DNA of 37,827 nucleotides from Chryseolinea sp. (GCA_025923195.1 JAICGJ010000037.1:1-37827), one strand, 5' to 3'. Counted from the stretch's first letter, positions 8,609-17,233 are shown. Program-made: numbers and translations. Notes: generated by a model from the sequence alone, not told the origin.

Positions 8609-10161
8609 GCTTTAAATAGTGCGTTATGTGCTTTTACTGATTGCTTAAGTTCCACAGAGATCTCTCGACTTGAGGCGGATTCTCTGAAATCATTGATGGT
8701 CTCAAGAATATCCTGGTCGATAAAAGCTGACCGGGAACCATCAATGATCACTTTGCTTCCTTCAGGTATTTCTTTGAACGTTTGGCGAAGAAGTGCTTTG
8801 TTCAAGAAGGAGACATCTTTTGTCAGTCGAATCAGATAATTGCCATTTTCATTAACGCTGAAAAGCGCTCGGTGAAAGTTCGTTTTAAGAACAAAGAATA
8901 ATCCCACCAATATTCCAATTGTAATGCCAATAAGAAGATCTGAGAGGAGAATTGCAATGATCGTGACGGCAAATGGAATAAATTGGTCTTTTCCCTTGTA
9001 GTACATATTCATAATCAGCGATGGCTTTGCAAGTTTGTATCCCACCATAAGGAGGATCGCAGCGAGCGATGCGAGTGGAATTTTATTCAATAATTGAGGG
9101 ATAAAAAATGCGGTGAGCAACAACAGTAGTCCGTGCGTGATCGTGGAAGCCTTCGTTTTCGCACCAGAGGCAACATTTGCCGAACTCCGAACTATTACAG
9201 CTGTAATAGGTATTCCTCCAATGAGACCGCTGATCATGTTGGCAAGTCCCTGTGCCTTAAGTTCGCGGTTTAAAGGCGTTGGTCTTTTATAGGGATCGAG
9301 CTTGTCGACTGCGTCGATACTCAGCAGGCTCTCGAGGCTGGCTACAACTGCAATGGTAAATGCCACTTTCCAGCCTTCACTGCTCCAGACCGCGGAAAAA
9401 TCCGGAAAATCAAATTGATTAATGAAGGAGGGTAGGTCGTCTGCCACCGGCAATGATACCAAATGCTCTCGTTGAATGACGATAGCGGGGAAGAAATTAA
9501 AGAACAACCCATTCAATAGAACACCCGCTAAGACGACCAGCAATGGCGCAGGTAGGAGCGTGAAAAATGATTTCCTTTTGATGAAAGGTCTTTCCCACAA
9601 AATCAGTATTGCTATAGCGATGAGAAAAATGATGATAGCACCCCAATTGATATATTGAAACGCATTGATGATCTCAGAAAAAGTATTTTCACCGTCAGCC
9701 TGAAAAAAGCTTTCATCACCTTCGAAGTCTTTGTCATAACCCACGGCGTGAGGTATTTGCTTCAAGATGAGGATTATCCCGATCGCGGCAAGCATTCCCT
9801 TAATGACAGAAGAGGGAAAATAATTTCCGATCGTACCGGCTGCAAACAGTCCCAACGTAAATTGGATTGCGCCTGCGAGAACAACAGTGGTGAGGAATGC
9901 CTGGTAGCTTCCCAGGGATGTAATGGAAGCCAGGACGATTGTTGTAAGCCCCGCAGCAGGGCCGCTTACACTCAGCGCTGATCCACTAATAGATCCGACA
10001 ACGATGCCGCCGACAACTCCGGCGATAACTCCAGCGAAAAGAGGAGCTCCTGAAGCCAATGCCACTCCAAGACAGAGTGGCAAGGCTACTAAGAAAACTA
10101 CTATGCTGGCGGGTAAATCATGTTTAAAATTCTTTAACGGGCTAAATTGGTCCTTACTCAT
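8605..10161 (-). CDS. SulP family anion transporter with C-terminal STAS domain
   Basis: This 518-residue inner membrane protein begins with the SulP signature region (DLPASIVVFLVALPLCLGVA), continues with the paired-repeat membrane domain (about residues 20-420), and ends in a STAS domain (about 440-518, with SKVIIDGSRSAFIDQDIL). SulP proteins carry sulfate, bicarbonate or dicarboxylates. Placement between two carbonic anhydrase family genes argues for bicarbonate, as in BicA-type or SulP-carbonic anhydrase systems, but substrate is inferred from context only. The start ATG directly abuts the stop of the upstream carbonic anhydrase (no gap), and its stop overlaps the start of the pseudo-carbonic anhydrase, so the three are tightly coupled in one operon. 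Confidence 0.92.
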   Translation of the reverse strand: MSKDQFSPLKNFKHDLPASIVVFLVALPLCLGVALASGAPLFAGVIAGVVGGIVVGSISGSALSVSGPAAGLTTIVLASITSLGSYQAFLTTVVLAGAIQFTLGLFAAGTIGNYFPSSVIKGMLAAIGIILILKQIPHAVGYDKDFEGDESFFQADGENTFSEIINAFQYINWGAIIIFLIAIAILILWERPFIKRKSFFTLLPAPLLVVLAGVLLNGLFFNFFPAIVIQREHLVSLPVADDLPSFINQFDFPDFSAVWSSEGWKVAFTIAVVASLESLLSIDAVDKLDPYKRPTPLNRELKAQGLANMISGLIGGIPITAVIVRSSANVASGAKTKASTITHGLLLLLTAFFIPQLLNKIPLASLAAILLMVGYKLAKPSLIMNMYYKGKDQFIPFAVTIIAILLSDLLIGITIGILVGLFFVLKTNFHRALFSVNENGNYLIRLTKDVSFLNKALLRQTFKEIPEGSKVIIDGSRSAFIDQDILETINDFRESASSREISVELKQSVKAHNALFKA

Positions 10162-10833
10162 CTATGCCTCCTCTGCTTCAACCCGCTTATGCTCCCCAAC
10201 GTTATTCTCAACACGATATATAGGAGGTAACTTCAAAGTATTATCAAAGTTCACCCCGAGATCTTTTATTAATCCCGTCTTCAGGCTGTAAACCCAGCCG
10301 TGAACTTTAGGACTATTTCTTTTTCTCCAGGCGTTTTGAATTATGGTTGTTTTTGTAAGATCTAATACTTGTTCAATGACATTTAGCTCGACGAATCTGT
10401 CGAATCGTTGTTCTTCATTCTTGATAGCATCCAGTTCGGTGCTATGCATCCGGTAAACGTCCTTGATAAAACGGAGCCAGTTGTCAACCAGTCCGTATTG
10501 TTGATTGTCCATCGCTGCTTTTACACCACCGCAGCCGTAGTGGCCGCAAACGATGACGTGTTTAACTTCCAGAATGTTCACTGCGTAATCGAGAACACTT
10601 AGCAAATTCATATCGGAGTGTACGACCATGTTTGCAATATTCCGGTGAACAAATATGTCACCAGGGCGCGTATTGGTAATTTCGTTTGCAGGTACACGGC
10701 TGTCAGAACATCCTATCCATAAGAACTGAGGGCTTTGACCCTCCGACAATTTTTTAAAATATTCAGGGTCGTGTTCCAATTGGTTCTGCACCCATTTTTT
10801 ATTTCCTTCTAGTAGTGAGTTGTATAATTTCAT
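10162..10833 (-). CDS. Beta-class carbonic anhydrase
   Basis: This 223-residue enzyme interconverts CO2 and bicarbonate. All active-site residues are visible: zinc ligands Cys42, His98 and Cys101 and the Asp44-Arg46 dyad, in WIGCSDSRVPANEI and VCGHYGCGG. These positions equal the numbering of E. coli Can, so the start is well supported. The gene lies between two SulP transporter genes (13 bp after the upstream one, 0 bp before the next), which indicates a coupled bicarbonate uptake/interconversion operon. The C-terminal extension after GWVYSLKTGLIKDLGV is typical of Bacteroidota homologues. Confidence 0.96.
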   Translation of the reverse strand: MKLYNSLLEGNKKWVQNQLEHDPEYFKKLSEGQSPQFLWIGCSDSRVPANEITNTRPGDIFVHRNIANMVVHSDMNLLSVLDYAVNILEVKHVIVCGHYGCGGVKAAMDNQQYGLVDNWLRFIKDVYRMHSTELDAIKNEEQRFDRFVELNVIEQVLDLTKTTIIQNAWRKRNSPKVHGWVYSLKTGLIKDLGVNFDNTLKLPPIYRVENNVGEHKRVEAEEA

Positions 10834-10846
10834 TATTTGATATGAT

Positions 10847-12157
10847 TTAACCTGTAATAAGTTCCCCCTCTGCTTCAGAGATCTGTTCGAAATCAGATTC
10901 GACGTCCTGAACCTTCCAGAAGTATTTTGAAATATAAAAGAATGCAGTGCCCGTAAGAACGGCGATGTTTAGGTCTATGAGGACGGTAATGACTGTTGTG
11001 TAAATAATGAATAGAAGCTGTATGTTTCTGACAGGTGAATTGAACCACTGATACTGAAGGTAGTATGTGGGGAAATCCTTGTCGAAGACATCCAGCCCTG
11101 CTTTCAGCAGCACACCTACAAAAACTGCTGCTGGCACGAGGGCGAGGTAATCTTTAAAGAGCAGAATGCTAAGTAGGGCGAATAACCCTATCAAAACGCC
11201 AGCGAGTCGGGTCTGGGCTCCTTCTTTAATCAAAAGAACCGAACGTATTGTGGCCTGGGCGCCTGGTATACCCTGGAAGATCCCGGACATTCCATTTGCT
11301 AACCCCTGGGCTACTAGCTCCCTATTCAGATTGGATTTCTCTCGCGTCATCCGGTCTATGATTAACGCAGTCAGCAGCGAATCGAGATATGCCAAAAGTG
11401 TAAGCTGCAGCGCAAAAGGAATCGCCATGATGATGTAGCGTTGTTGCAGAATTTCGGATGGAAAATAGTTTGCAAGCATAGCGCCAAATTCGGTGAGTGA
11501 GCCAATGGTATTCCCCAATTGGATTCTCTCAAGTGATAGTCCCAGTGCAAGGCTGATGCCTGTCATAATAATAATGCTCCATAACACACCTGAGATCAGG
11601 GAACGGATTTGTTTCCGGATATTGAGCTTTTTTAACACCCACACAATTCCATAGATCATCCCAAACGTTATCAGCGCCAATATGATATTTAGCACAATAC
11701 CGCCTTCCATAATTGGCTTGCCATTGATGGCCAAGACTTTCACGAACTGATCTTTCCAGATCAGCAATGCTATCCCATTCATGAAACCGAGAATAACAAC
11801 GTTGGGAACGTACGAAATCAGTTTTCCCAGCCTGACGGCTCCAGCCACCAGCAAACAAACTGCATTCAAGAGGAAGACCAGCGTAATGAATTGCTCAGCG
11901 AGTGCTTTCTCAGGAAAATTATCATAGGCAAAGGCAACCGTGAGTGCCGAAACGGCAGTCATTGGTGCCGTTGGTCCGGAAGCTTGTAATCTTGTTCCTC
12001 CAAAAGTTGAAGCGATAATTGGTATGACCGCAGCTCCGATCATACCTGCAAATGCGCCACGGCCGGACATAGCACCAAATGCGGCGCCTAGAGAAATGGC
12101 AGCGAAACTTACTGTAAGACCCGCAGTAACGTCGCCGAGGAATCGTTTTCCATCCAT
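10847..12157 (-). CDS. SulP family inorganic anion transporter (no STAS domain)
   Basis: This 436-residue membrane protein has the SulP core from its N-terminus (RFLGDVTAGLTVSFAAISLG; SGPTAPMTAVSALTV) through about 12-14 hydrophobic segments, but stops shortly after the last one (YISKYFWKVQDVESDF), so the usual C-terminal STAS domain is absent. SulP members usually carry STAS, so this is a short form. It lies 13 bp upstream of the carbonic anhydrase gene, suggesting inorganic carbon as cargo; sulfate cannot be excluded, although no sulfate assimilation genes are nearby. It differs clearly in sequence from the other SulP, so it is not a recent duplicate. Confidence 0.9.
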   Translation of the reverse strand: MDGKRFLGDVTAGLTVSFAAISLGAAFGAMSGRGAFAGMIGAAVIPIIASTFGGTRLQASGPTAPMTAVSALTVAFAYDNFPEKALAEQFITLVFLLNAVCLLVAGAVRLGKLISYVPNVVILGFMNGIALLIWKDQFVKVLAINGKPIMEGGIVLNIILALITFGMIYGIVWVLKKLNIRKQIRSLISGVLWSIIIMTGISLALGLSLERIQLGNTIGSLTEFGAMLANYFPSEILQQRYIIMAIPFALQLTLLAYLDSLLTALIIDRMTREKSNLNRELVAQGLANGMSGIFQGIPGAQATIRSVLLIKEGAQTRLAGVLIGLFALLSILLFKDYLALVPAAVFVGVLLKAGLDVFDKDFPTYYLQYQWFNSPVRNIQLLFIIYTTVITVLIDLNIAVLTGTAFFYISKYFWKVQDVESDFEQISEAEGELITG

Positions 12158-12236
12158 GATGAACTGTTTAGTGAGAAAAATGAAGTGATGTGACGGAACA
12201 GATCGCCGTCAAAATGAAATCAAGTGAAGAGTCGGA

Positions 12237-12596
12237 TTATACTTCGGGTGGGGGGCTGAATATTTCGTACGTGCCCAGCAGAAGTAATTGCTGATCATGG
12301 ATGTAACGGTTATCCTTTATTAATAAGATGTGATTGTTGAGGCTATGCGTGGAGTAATTAAATATCAAATCAACTTCCTTTGCGGAACAATCCTCATCGG
12401 CATGTCCGCCAAACGCATCTTTTTCTTCCTCAGCTGCACTGCTGGAAATTAGCTTGGCAATGTTTTCAACCATCTTCTTATCCTGCGTCAGTTTCAATGC
12501 CGACACTTCAGCGAGGAAAAAACTCATATTCAGGAATACTAGCCCCGTAAAAAGAGCCATCGCATTCCTAACATATGTGTTTCTAAAAAGGATCAT
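12237..12596 (-). CDS. Small hypothetical protein, possibly membrane-anchored, head of the SulP-carbonic anhydrase operon
   Basis: I do not recognise a named family. The 119-residue product starts with one hydrophobic segment (NAMALFTGLVFLNMSFFLAEV, residues about 11-31), followed by a helical stretch (KKMVENIAKLI), an acidic stretch with a His and Cys (GGHADEDCSAKE), and a C-terminal part rich in hydrophobics ending YEIFSPPPEV. The ATG at 12596 is preferred over the TTG at 12602 because the TTG overlaps the perfect -7 box. ATG at 12560 is an alternative that would turn the hydrophobic segment into a shorter signal-like N-terminus. It lies 79 bp upstream of the SulP gene on the same strand and may be its first cistron. 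Confidence 0.65.
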   Translation of the reverse strand: MILFRNTYVRNAMALFTGLVFLNMSFFLAEVSALKLTQDKKMVENIAKLISSSAAEEEKDAFGGHADEDCSAKEVDLIFNYSTHSLNNHILLIKDNRYIHDQQLLLLGTYEIFSPPPEV

Positions 12597-12599
12597 GGT

Positions 12600-12607
12600 C
12601 AAAAATA
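12600..12607 (-). promoter_or_regulatory. -7 promoter box almost touching the start codon
   Basis: On the minus strand the sequence reads TATTTTTG, an exact TAnnTTTG, only 3 nt before the ATG at 12596. Transcription would start at or very near the ATG, suggesting a leaderless mRNA or use of the ATG at 12560. Confidence 0.45.
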
Positions 12608-12820
12608 GCCATTTTTTTCTAAATACTAACGGAAGCCTTATTCAGGCGGTCGTTCAACCGGATAAAGAACCGCTAAATCCTATCGGTTTAAAACCTGTAC
12701 CCGATGAAATGATTATAATATTAACCTCACATTGCGGGATTAGTTTATTTTTGAACCTCAAATTTTCTATCGTCCCAAACTAAAGCTGCTTTTCAATTAA
12801 TGTCTTACTTATTTTAATTT

Positions 12821-13324
12821 ATGAAACAACCTGAATCATTGGAACTTGTCGCTGAATTTCATAAAACATTCAAGCATCCTATCCTTCCTGCTCCGGGAAT
12901 ACCTGCTGAGAATCGTTGCAAATTGAGGGTCGCTTTAATAGCTGAGGAGTTGAAAGAATTGGAGGTAGCTATCCTTGAAAAAGATATTGTAGAAGTAGCC
13001 GATGCGTTATGCGATATTCAGTACGTGCTATCCGGGGCGATCCTAGAATTTGGGCTGGGCGAAAAATTCAAGTCCTTATTTGAGGAAGTTCAACGTTCAA
13101 ACATGAGCAAGGCCTGCCAGTCGGAACAAGAAGCAATTGACACCGTTGAGCATTATCAGAAAAAAGATGGTACTGAATGTTACTACCACAAAGAAGGGGA
13201 CAGATGGCTCATTTATCGGAAATCAGATAACAAGACACTAAAATCCATCAACTATAGCCCGGCAAACCTCGATAAGATTTTAAAAGACGCTTCACTCCCG
13301 GTTCACACAAAGAACTCGAACTGA
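12821..13324 (+). CDS. MazG-like nucleoside triphosphate pyrophosphohydrolase
   Basis: This 167-residue protein contains the all-alpha NTP-PPase motif: EELKELEVAILEKD (EExxE) followed by VEVADALCDIQYVLSG (ExxD), which together bind Mg2+ and the triphosphate. The N-terminal FHKTFKHPILPAPGIPA resembles the PRA-PH/MazG-like subgroup found in phages and bacteria. Such enzymes hydrolyse (d)NTPs to NMP and pyrophosphate in house-cleaning. After residue 120 there is an additional stretch with KDGTECYYHKEGDRWLIYR, beta-rich in appearance, which is not part of the catalytic bundle and has no assigned function. The 3' end overlaps the 3' end of a minus-strand small gene by 22 bp. Confidence 0.8.
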   Translation: MKQPESLELVAEFHKTFKHPILPAPGIPAENRCKLRVALIAEELKELEVAILEKDIVEVADALCDIQYVLSGAILEFGLGEKFKSLFEEVQRSNMSKACQSEQEAIDTVEHYQKKDGTECYYHKEGDRWLIYRKSDNKTLKSINYSPANLDKILKDASLPVHTKNSN

Positions 13325-13536
13325 AAAACAGTATCCTGTCCCTTTTGTTGCAAGGGATTGATAGCCAATATGTGTGAATCGTTATAGGCCTTGATGAATT
13401 CGGTGCGGCTGATCCGCAGCTTGCTCTGACCAGGTTTAATGCGATGGTACTGCATTCTCCCGGAAGAATTGGCAGTTGCGCTGTACATATAACTGAACTG
13501 TAGAGCGATAGGTGAGGGAACGTACCTCATTTTCAC
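13303..13536 (-). CDS. Small hypothetical protein, second gene of an overlapping pair
   Basis: This is a 77-residue product of unknown family (starts MKMRYVPSPIALQFSYMY, ends QDTVFQFEFFV). The composition is protein-like, with a basic middle part (HRIKPGQSKLRIS). Its start overlaps the stop of the upstream small gene by 4 bp (ATGA), which supports both being translated. The 3' end overlaps the end of the convergent MazG-like gene. No transmembrane segment or motif is evident. Confidence 0.5.
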   Translation of the reverse strand: MKMRYVPSPIALQFSYMYSATANSSGRMQYHRIKPGQSKLRISRTEFIKAYNDSHILAINPLQQKGQDTVFQFEFFV

Positions 13537-13793
13537 TTGTATGTATTGCTGAAATTCTTGTTGATTATTGAATTTTGTCTTGAGTTGTATTGGGCCAGTA
13601 GTTGGTATGCCGAGCTGGGTACATACTCAAAACGCCTTTCAAGCTCTTCGATTTTCAGACAAAGCTCACGTACATAAAACCTTATTTGCTCCAAATCCTT
13701 ACAATCACTGGGCTTTTCAAAATTTCTTAAGGCAAAACTGTTTAGTTCGTTCTCTACTTGTTTCCTGTCTACGGGTAGCATGGTGTTGTGCAT
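13533..13793 (-). CDS. Small hypothetical protein, first gene of an overlapping pair
   Basis: This is an 86-residue product of unknown family. The central part (DLEQIRFYVRELCLKIEELERRFEYV, described in parts: positions about 32-58) is predicted amphipathic helix or coiled coil. The rest is polar. The ATG at 13793 or a second ATG at residue 5 could be used. It is coupled to the next gene by an ATGA overlap. An inverted repeat lies just upstream. A two-gene unit with an upstream palindrome resembles toxin-antitoxin organisation, but neither protein matches a family I know, so this is not claimed. Confidence 0.5.
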   Translation of the reverse strand: MHNTMLPVDRKQVENELNSFALRNFEKPSDCKDLEQIRFYVRELCLKIEELERRFEYVPSSAYQLLAQYNSRQNSIINKNFSNTYK

Positions 13794-13797
13794 TAAT

Positions 13798-13842
13798 ACA
13801 CAATTATACTAAAAATGAAGCCTGGTGCGCAACTAATTGTGT
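13798..13842. promoter_or_regulatory. Inverted repeat upstream of the small gene pair
   Basis: ACACAATTA (13798-13806) and TAATTGTGT (13834-13842) are exact reverse complements 27 bp apart. The first half overlaps a near-match to the -7 box (TATAATTG on the minus strand) right before the start codon at 13793, so this could be an operator. Confidence 0.4.
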
Positions 13843-14139
13843 GAAATAATACACGCGATTACGCGATTCGATCTAGATACATTAGTTCATACAGCTATGC
13901 TTAACATTTTGATTAGCTGTTGTTTACAAGTCGCCAGTAGAAATTTCTGTTGAGGGCTAGGCATTGTGGATTCCACTCGTTTGCAACAACATTCGCAGAG
14001 GCAATAAATACCGAAGGCGGATATTTGTTCTTAATCGGTGATCACATTACATCAAGCAAGTGTTTAAAGTAAATGCAGCAAATAAGCCCAACTCAACTAA
14101 TTCGTTTAAATTATTATATTTAAAATTCGCAGAACGCCT
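13843..14139. other. Intergenic region, no gene seen
   Basis: Together with the inverted repeat this is a 346-bp AT-rich gap between divergent genes. I see no gene, RNA or repeat in it; the AT-rich stretch at about 14100-14125 probably holds the promoter of the downstream gene. Confidence 0.4.
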
Positions 14140-15042
14140 ATGGAAAATGTAGCCTCAAGCCCTTTTTTGAATCTTTGGCATTTAGCTATGATTGTTGGTG
14201 CGATTGTGATGACCGCCGCGGCCATTGGCTTGTACCTGATCCACAACATAAAAATATCGACAATCAAAGATTACAAAGGAAAGTATAACTACATCCTTGA
14301 ATATGAAATCAAAACCTATAAGAGGGTTTTTGTATGCCTGGGTCTAGCCGTCATGTTGCTCATCAATATATATGGCATGGGCAAGTTGCATAATATCGGT
14401 GTGTGGTTCTTTGTGCGGTTGTTCATTTCAGTAGCAGGTGGAACGCTGGTGGCCTATGTGGCATTCCTGATACTTGAGTACTACTATCCGACGGTCGTCC
14501 ACCGAAAACTCAATAAATGGCGGTATATGCCCCGCACAGGCAGCGACGGAACAAAATTGCGGCTGCTCAGTGAGGATGAGGAAGATGTTCATTTAGCAGA
14601 GGGAATGCGTGCAGAAGAAAACGTCTTCTCCATAGACTATGACGTTTGGATTGATGAAAAAAAGGGTGAGGTAAAAATCGAAAAATATCCAGGCCATCTG
14701 CAGGCCTTGAAATGTAACAGCTGCGGTTTTTATACGATGAAAGTAGTGCGGGAAGAAATTACACGCCAGCCTGGCAAGGATGTGACGGGCGAGTTGATCA
14801 AGCACTACCAATGCTATTATTGCAAATCAGTCCGGGCAACAGCATTCAATATTTCGACGCGCGAAGCTGACGATTATAGGTCAATGGCTAAGCATAGCTA
14901 TAGGAAGAATAAAGATATCGATTTGGTCAGGGTTGAAATTCATACTTCTACAGGAGGTAAGAAGTTCTTTGAATTTCAAACGATTGGACAGGCGCAGAAG
15001 TTTCTCGATGGATATGATGCCGAAAAGGTATCCGGATCCTGA
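14140..15042 (+). CDS. Membrane protein with cytosolic zinc-ribbon-like domain, function unknown
   Basis: The 300-residue protein has three N-terminal hydrophobic segments: about residues 11-33 (AMIVGAIVMTAAAIGLYLI), 65-84 (VFVCLGLAVMLLINIYGM) and 88-112. A polar domain follows with two CxxC pairs, Cys192-Cys195 (CNSCG) and Cys225-Cys228 (CYYC), spaced like a zinc ribbon. A basic region (AKHSYRKNKDIDL) and a C-terminal FEFQTIGQAQKFLDGYDA follow. I do not recognise a named family. Zinc binding is inferred from the four cysteines. It lies upstream of the Prc protease on the same strand but 126 bp away, so co-regulation is uncertain. Confidence 0.75.
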   Translation: MENVASSPFLNLWHLAMIVGAIVMTAAAIGLYLIHNIKISTIKDYKGKYNYILEYEIKTYKRVFVCLGLAVMLLINIYGMGKLHNIGVWFFVRLFISVAGGTLVAYVAFLILEYYYPTVVHRKLNKWRYMPRTGSDGTKLRLLSEDEEDVHLAEGMRAEENVFSIDYDVWIDEKKGEVKIEKYPGHLQALKCNSCGFYTMKVVREEITRQPGKDVTGELIKHYQCYYCKSVRATAFNISTREADDYRSMAKHSYRKNKDIDLVRVEIHTSTGGKKFFEFQTIGQAQKFLDGYDAEKVSGS

Positions 15043-15168
15043 CCATATATGGAATTTTTGGCTTGATCTATGTCACATTTTGTAATCTATTCGCCCGAAT
15101 CTGCGTTTGTATGAAAAGGCATCAAATTTGCCGATCATCATCTGTTTGATAGTTAAATATTTATAATA

Positions 15169-17211
15169 ATGAAAAAATTATTTTTTGCCGGAATCAGCGT
15201 TTTCGTGGTGTTGTGGAGCTCTCATCTCGCTGTTGCGGCGGTATCGGACACGACGCAATTAAGGTCCAAGGCAATTTATGGGAAGGAAGCCAAAGTCATC
15301 ACCTATATTCTGGATAACAATCATTATCGGAAGATCAACCTCGATGATTCCCTGTCTTCGGTAATTCTTGATGAATACATTAAGGGGCTGGATAACAATA
15401 AGCAATATTTTACCACTGCAGACCTGCAGGCCTTCGATAAATATCGTGACAAGATGGACGATTTGATCCGCGCAGAAAATGTCGAAGTCGCTTACCTCAT
15501 TTATAACGCATTTAGGAAACGGTTTGACGAGCGCATGAATTACGCATTGACTAAACTTGTAAACCAGGAGTTTGATTACACCACAGACGAGTACTATGAA
15601 ACTGACCGCGACAAAGAACCTTGGTGTGCGAATGAAGCCGAGCTGAATGAAGTCTGGAGAAAAATAATCAAGAGTCAGGCGCTCAGTTTGAAGCTCACTG
15701 GAAAATCACAGGTCGAGATTGAAAAGATGTTGAGAGAAAGATACGAGCGGTTGAGCAAATCCATCAAGCAATTCAACAGTGAAGACGTCTTCAGCTTGTA
15801 CATGAACGCAGTAACTGAATCTTACGATCCTCATACAAATTATTTGTCGCCGAAGGCGGCAGATCTGTTCAAGCAACAGATGTCCCTTTCACTCGAAGGC
15901 ATAGGCGCCAGGTTGCAGACCGAGAATGACTACACACGCGTTGCAGAAATTATTACAGGGGGTCCAGCCGAGAAAAGCGATTTGATTCACGTCAATGATA
16001 GAATAATTGGGGTAGGTCAAGGTGCCTCTGGTGAGGTGGTTGATGTAATTGGCTGGAGAATCGATGAAGTCGTTAAGCTCATTAAAGGTCCTAAAGGTAC
16101 GACGGTGAGACTGCAACTTTTACCGGCCGAGACAGGCGTCAACGGACCATCTAAGACCATAACGCTGGTCCGCGATAAGATCAAACTTGAGGACCAACAA
16201 GCTCAAAAGAGTTTAATACCTTATCAGAAAGGTGGAAAAGATTTGAAATTGGGTGTTATTACACTACCCCAGTTTTACATGGATTTTGACGCGTATCAAA
16301 AGGGGGATCCCAATTATACCAGTACCACCAGAGATGTCCAGAAATTGGTAAAGGAACTACAAGCAGAAAATATTGATGGGCTGGTTTTGGATTTGCGCAA
16401 CAACGGTGGAGGTTCTCTTACAGAAGCCATTGACCTGACGGGATTATTTATAAAAAATGGCCCTGTCGTTCAGGTGAAAAACTCTGCCAATAAGATCGAA
16501 ACGCTAACCGATGACAATCCCTCCTTGGTTTACAACGGTCCACTCGTCGTATTGACGAATCGTTTCAGCGCATCCGCTTCTGAAATTTTCGCAGGCGCGA
16601 TCCAGGATTATCACCGTGGAGTTATTGTTGGTGAATCCAGCTACGGAAAAGGAACAGTTCAAACCGTTATTAATCTGAATCGTTTCATCAATGATCCAAA
16701 GAATCAGGTTGGGGAGTTGAAGATTACATTTCAAAAATTCTATAGGGTCACGGGAAGCAGCACACAGCACAAGGGGGTTACACCTGACATAAAGTTTCCG
16801 ACAGCATTGAGCCCCGAGCAATTTGGAGAAAGCTCAAGCCCGAGCGCGTTGCCTTGGGATGAGATCAAAGGCACGTTATATCAAAAGACACCCATGATCA
16901 ATGACAAAGTTCTCAACAACTTAACCAAAGCATACCAGGATCGACTTAAAACGGATGCGGCCCTTCAACGCTTTGTAAGCGAAACAGAGGAAACAACCCG
17001 AAGCTATAAGGAGACAAAAGTATCGTTGAATGAAGTGACCCGAAAGAAGGAAATTGAAGAGGCCGAAAAGAAGAAAGCTGCTAACGATAAGTTAGACACC
17101 AAGATCGTCGGTAAAGAAGGCACGCCGGTCGATTTGATGAATATGGAAGACGAATACCTCCGGGAAGGACTGTTCGTCCTGGGTGATTTAATTACCACAA
17201 AATTGGGTTAA
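15169..17211 (+). CDS. prc: C-terminal processing peptidase (Prc/Tsp, S41A family)
   Basis: The 680-residue secreted periplasmic protease has a signal peptide (residues 1-24, ending AVAA), an N-terminal helical domain, a PDZ domain (about 235-335, SLEGIGARLQTEN start) and an S41 catalytic domain (about 340-560). The Ser-Lys dyad is visible: Ser469 in RFSASASEIFAGAIQDY and Lys494 in SSYGKGTVQT, 25 residues apart as in E. coli Tsp (Ser430/Lys455), with Asp480 matching Tsp Asp441. A C-terminal helical, Lys/Glu-rich domain follows (EIEEAEKKKAANDKLD). Tsp enzymes degrade or trim periplasmic proteins from the C-terminus and act on cell-wall hydrolases. A strong terminator follows 22 bp after the stop. 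Confidence 0.95.
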   Translation: MKKLFFAGISVFVVLWSSHLAVAAVSDTTQLRSKAIYGKEAKVITYILDNNHYRKINLDDSLSSVILDEYIKGLDNNKQYFTTADLQAFDKYRDKMDDLIRAENVEVAYLIYNAFRKRFDERMNYALTKLVNQEFDYTTDEYYETDRDKEPWCANEAELNEVWRKIIKSQALSLKLTGKSQVEIEKMLRERYERLSKSIKQFNSEDVFSLYMNAVTESYDPHTNYLSPKAADLFKQQMSLSLEGIGARLQTENDYTRVAEIITGGPAEKSDLIHVNDRIIGVGQGASGEVVDVIGWRIDEVVKLIKGPKGTTVRLQLLPAETGVNGPSKTITLVRDKIKLEDQQAQKSLIPYQKGGKDLKLGVITLPQFYMDFDAYQKGDPNYTSTTRDVQKLVKELQAENIDGLVLDLRNNGGGSLTEAIDLTGLFIKNGPVVQVKNSANKIETLTDDNPSLVYNGPLVVLTNRFSASASEIFAGAIQDYHRGVIVGESSYGKGTVQTVINLNRFINDPKNQVGELKITFQKFYRVTGSSTQHKGVTPDIKFPTALSPEQFGESSSPSALPWDEIKGTLYQKTPMINDKVLNNLTKAYQDRLKTDAALQRFVSETEETTRSYKETKVSLNEVTRKKEIEEAEKKKAANDKLDTKIVGKEGTPVDLMNMEDEYLREGLFVLGDLITTKLG

Positions 17212-17233
17212 AACTTTTATGATTCATTACCGA

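Noticed and set aside
12454-12783. 109-residue plus-strand frame
   Set aside because: It is antisense to the small hypothetical gene at 12237-12596 for much of its length and has no recognisable features.
13568-13849. 93-residue plus-strand frame
   Set aside because: It lies antisense to the overlapping small gene pair, and its Cys/Trp/His-rich composition looks like a shadow frame.
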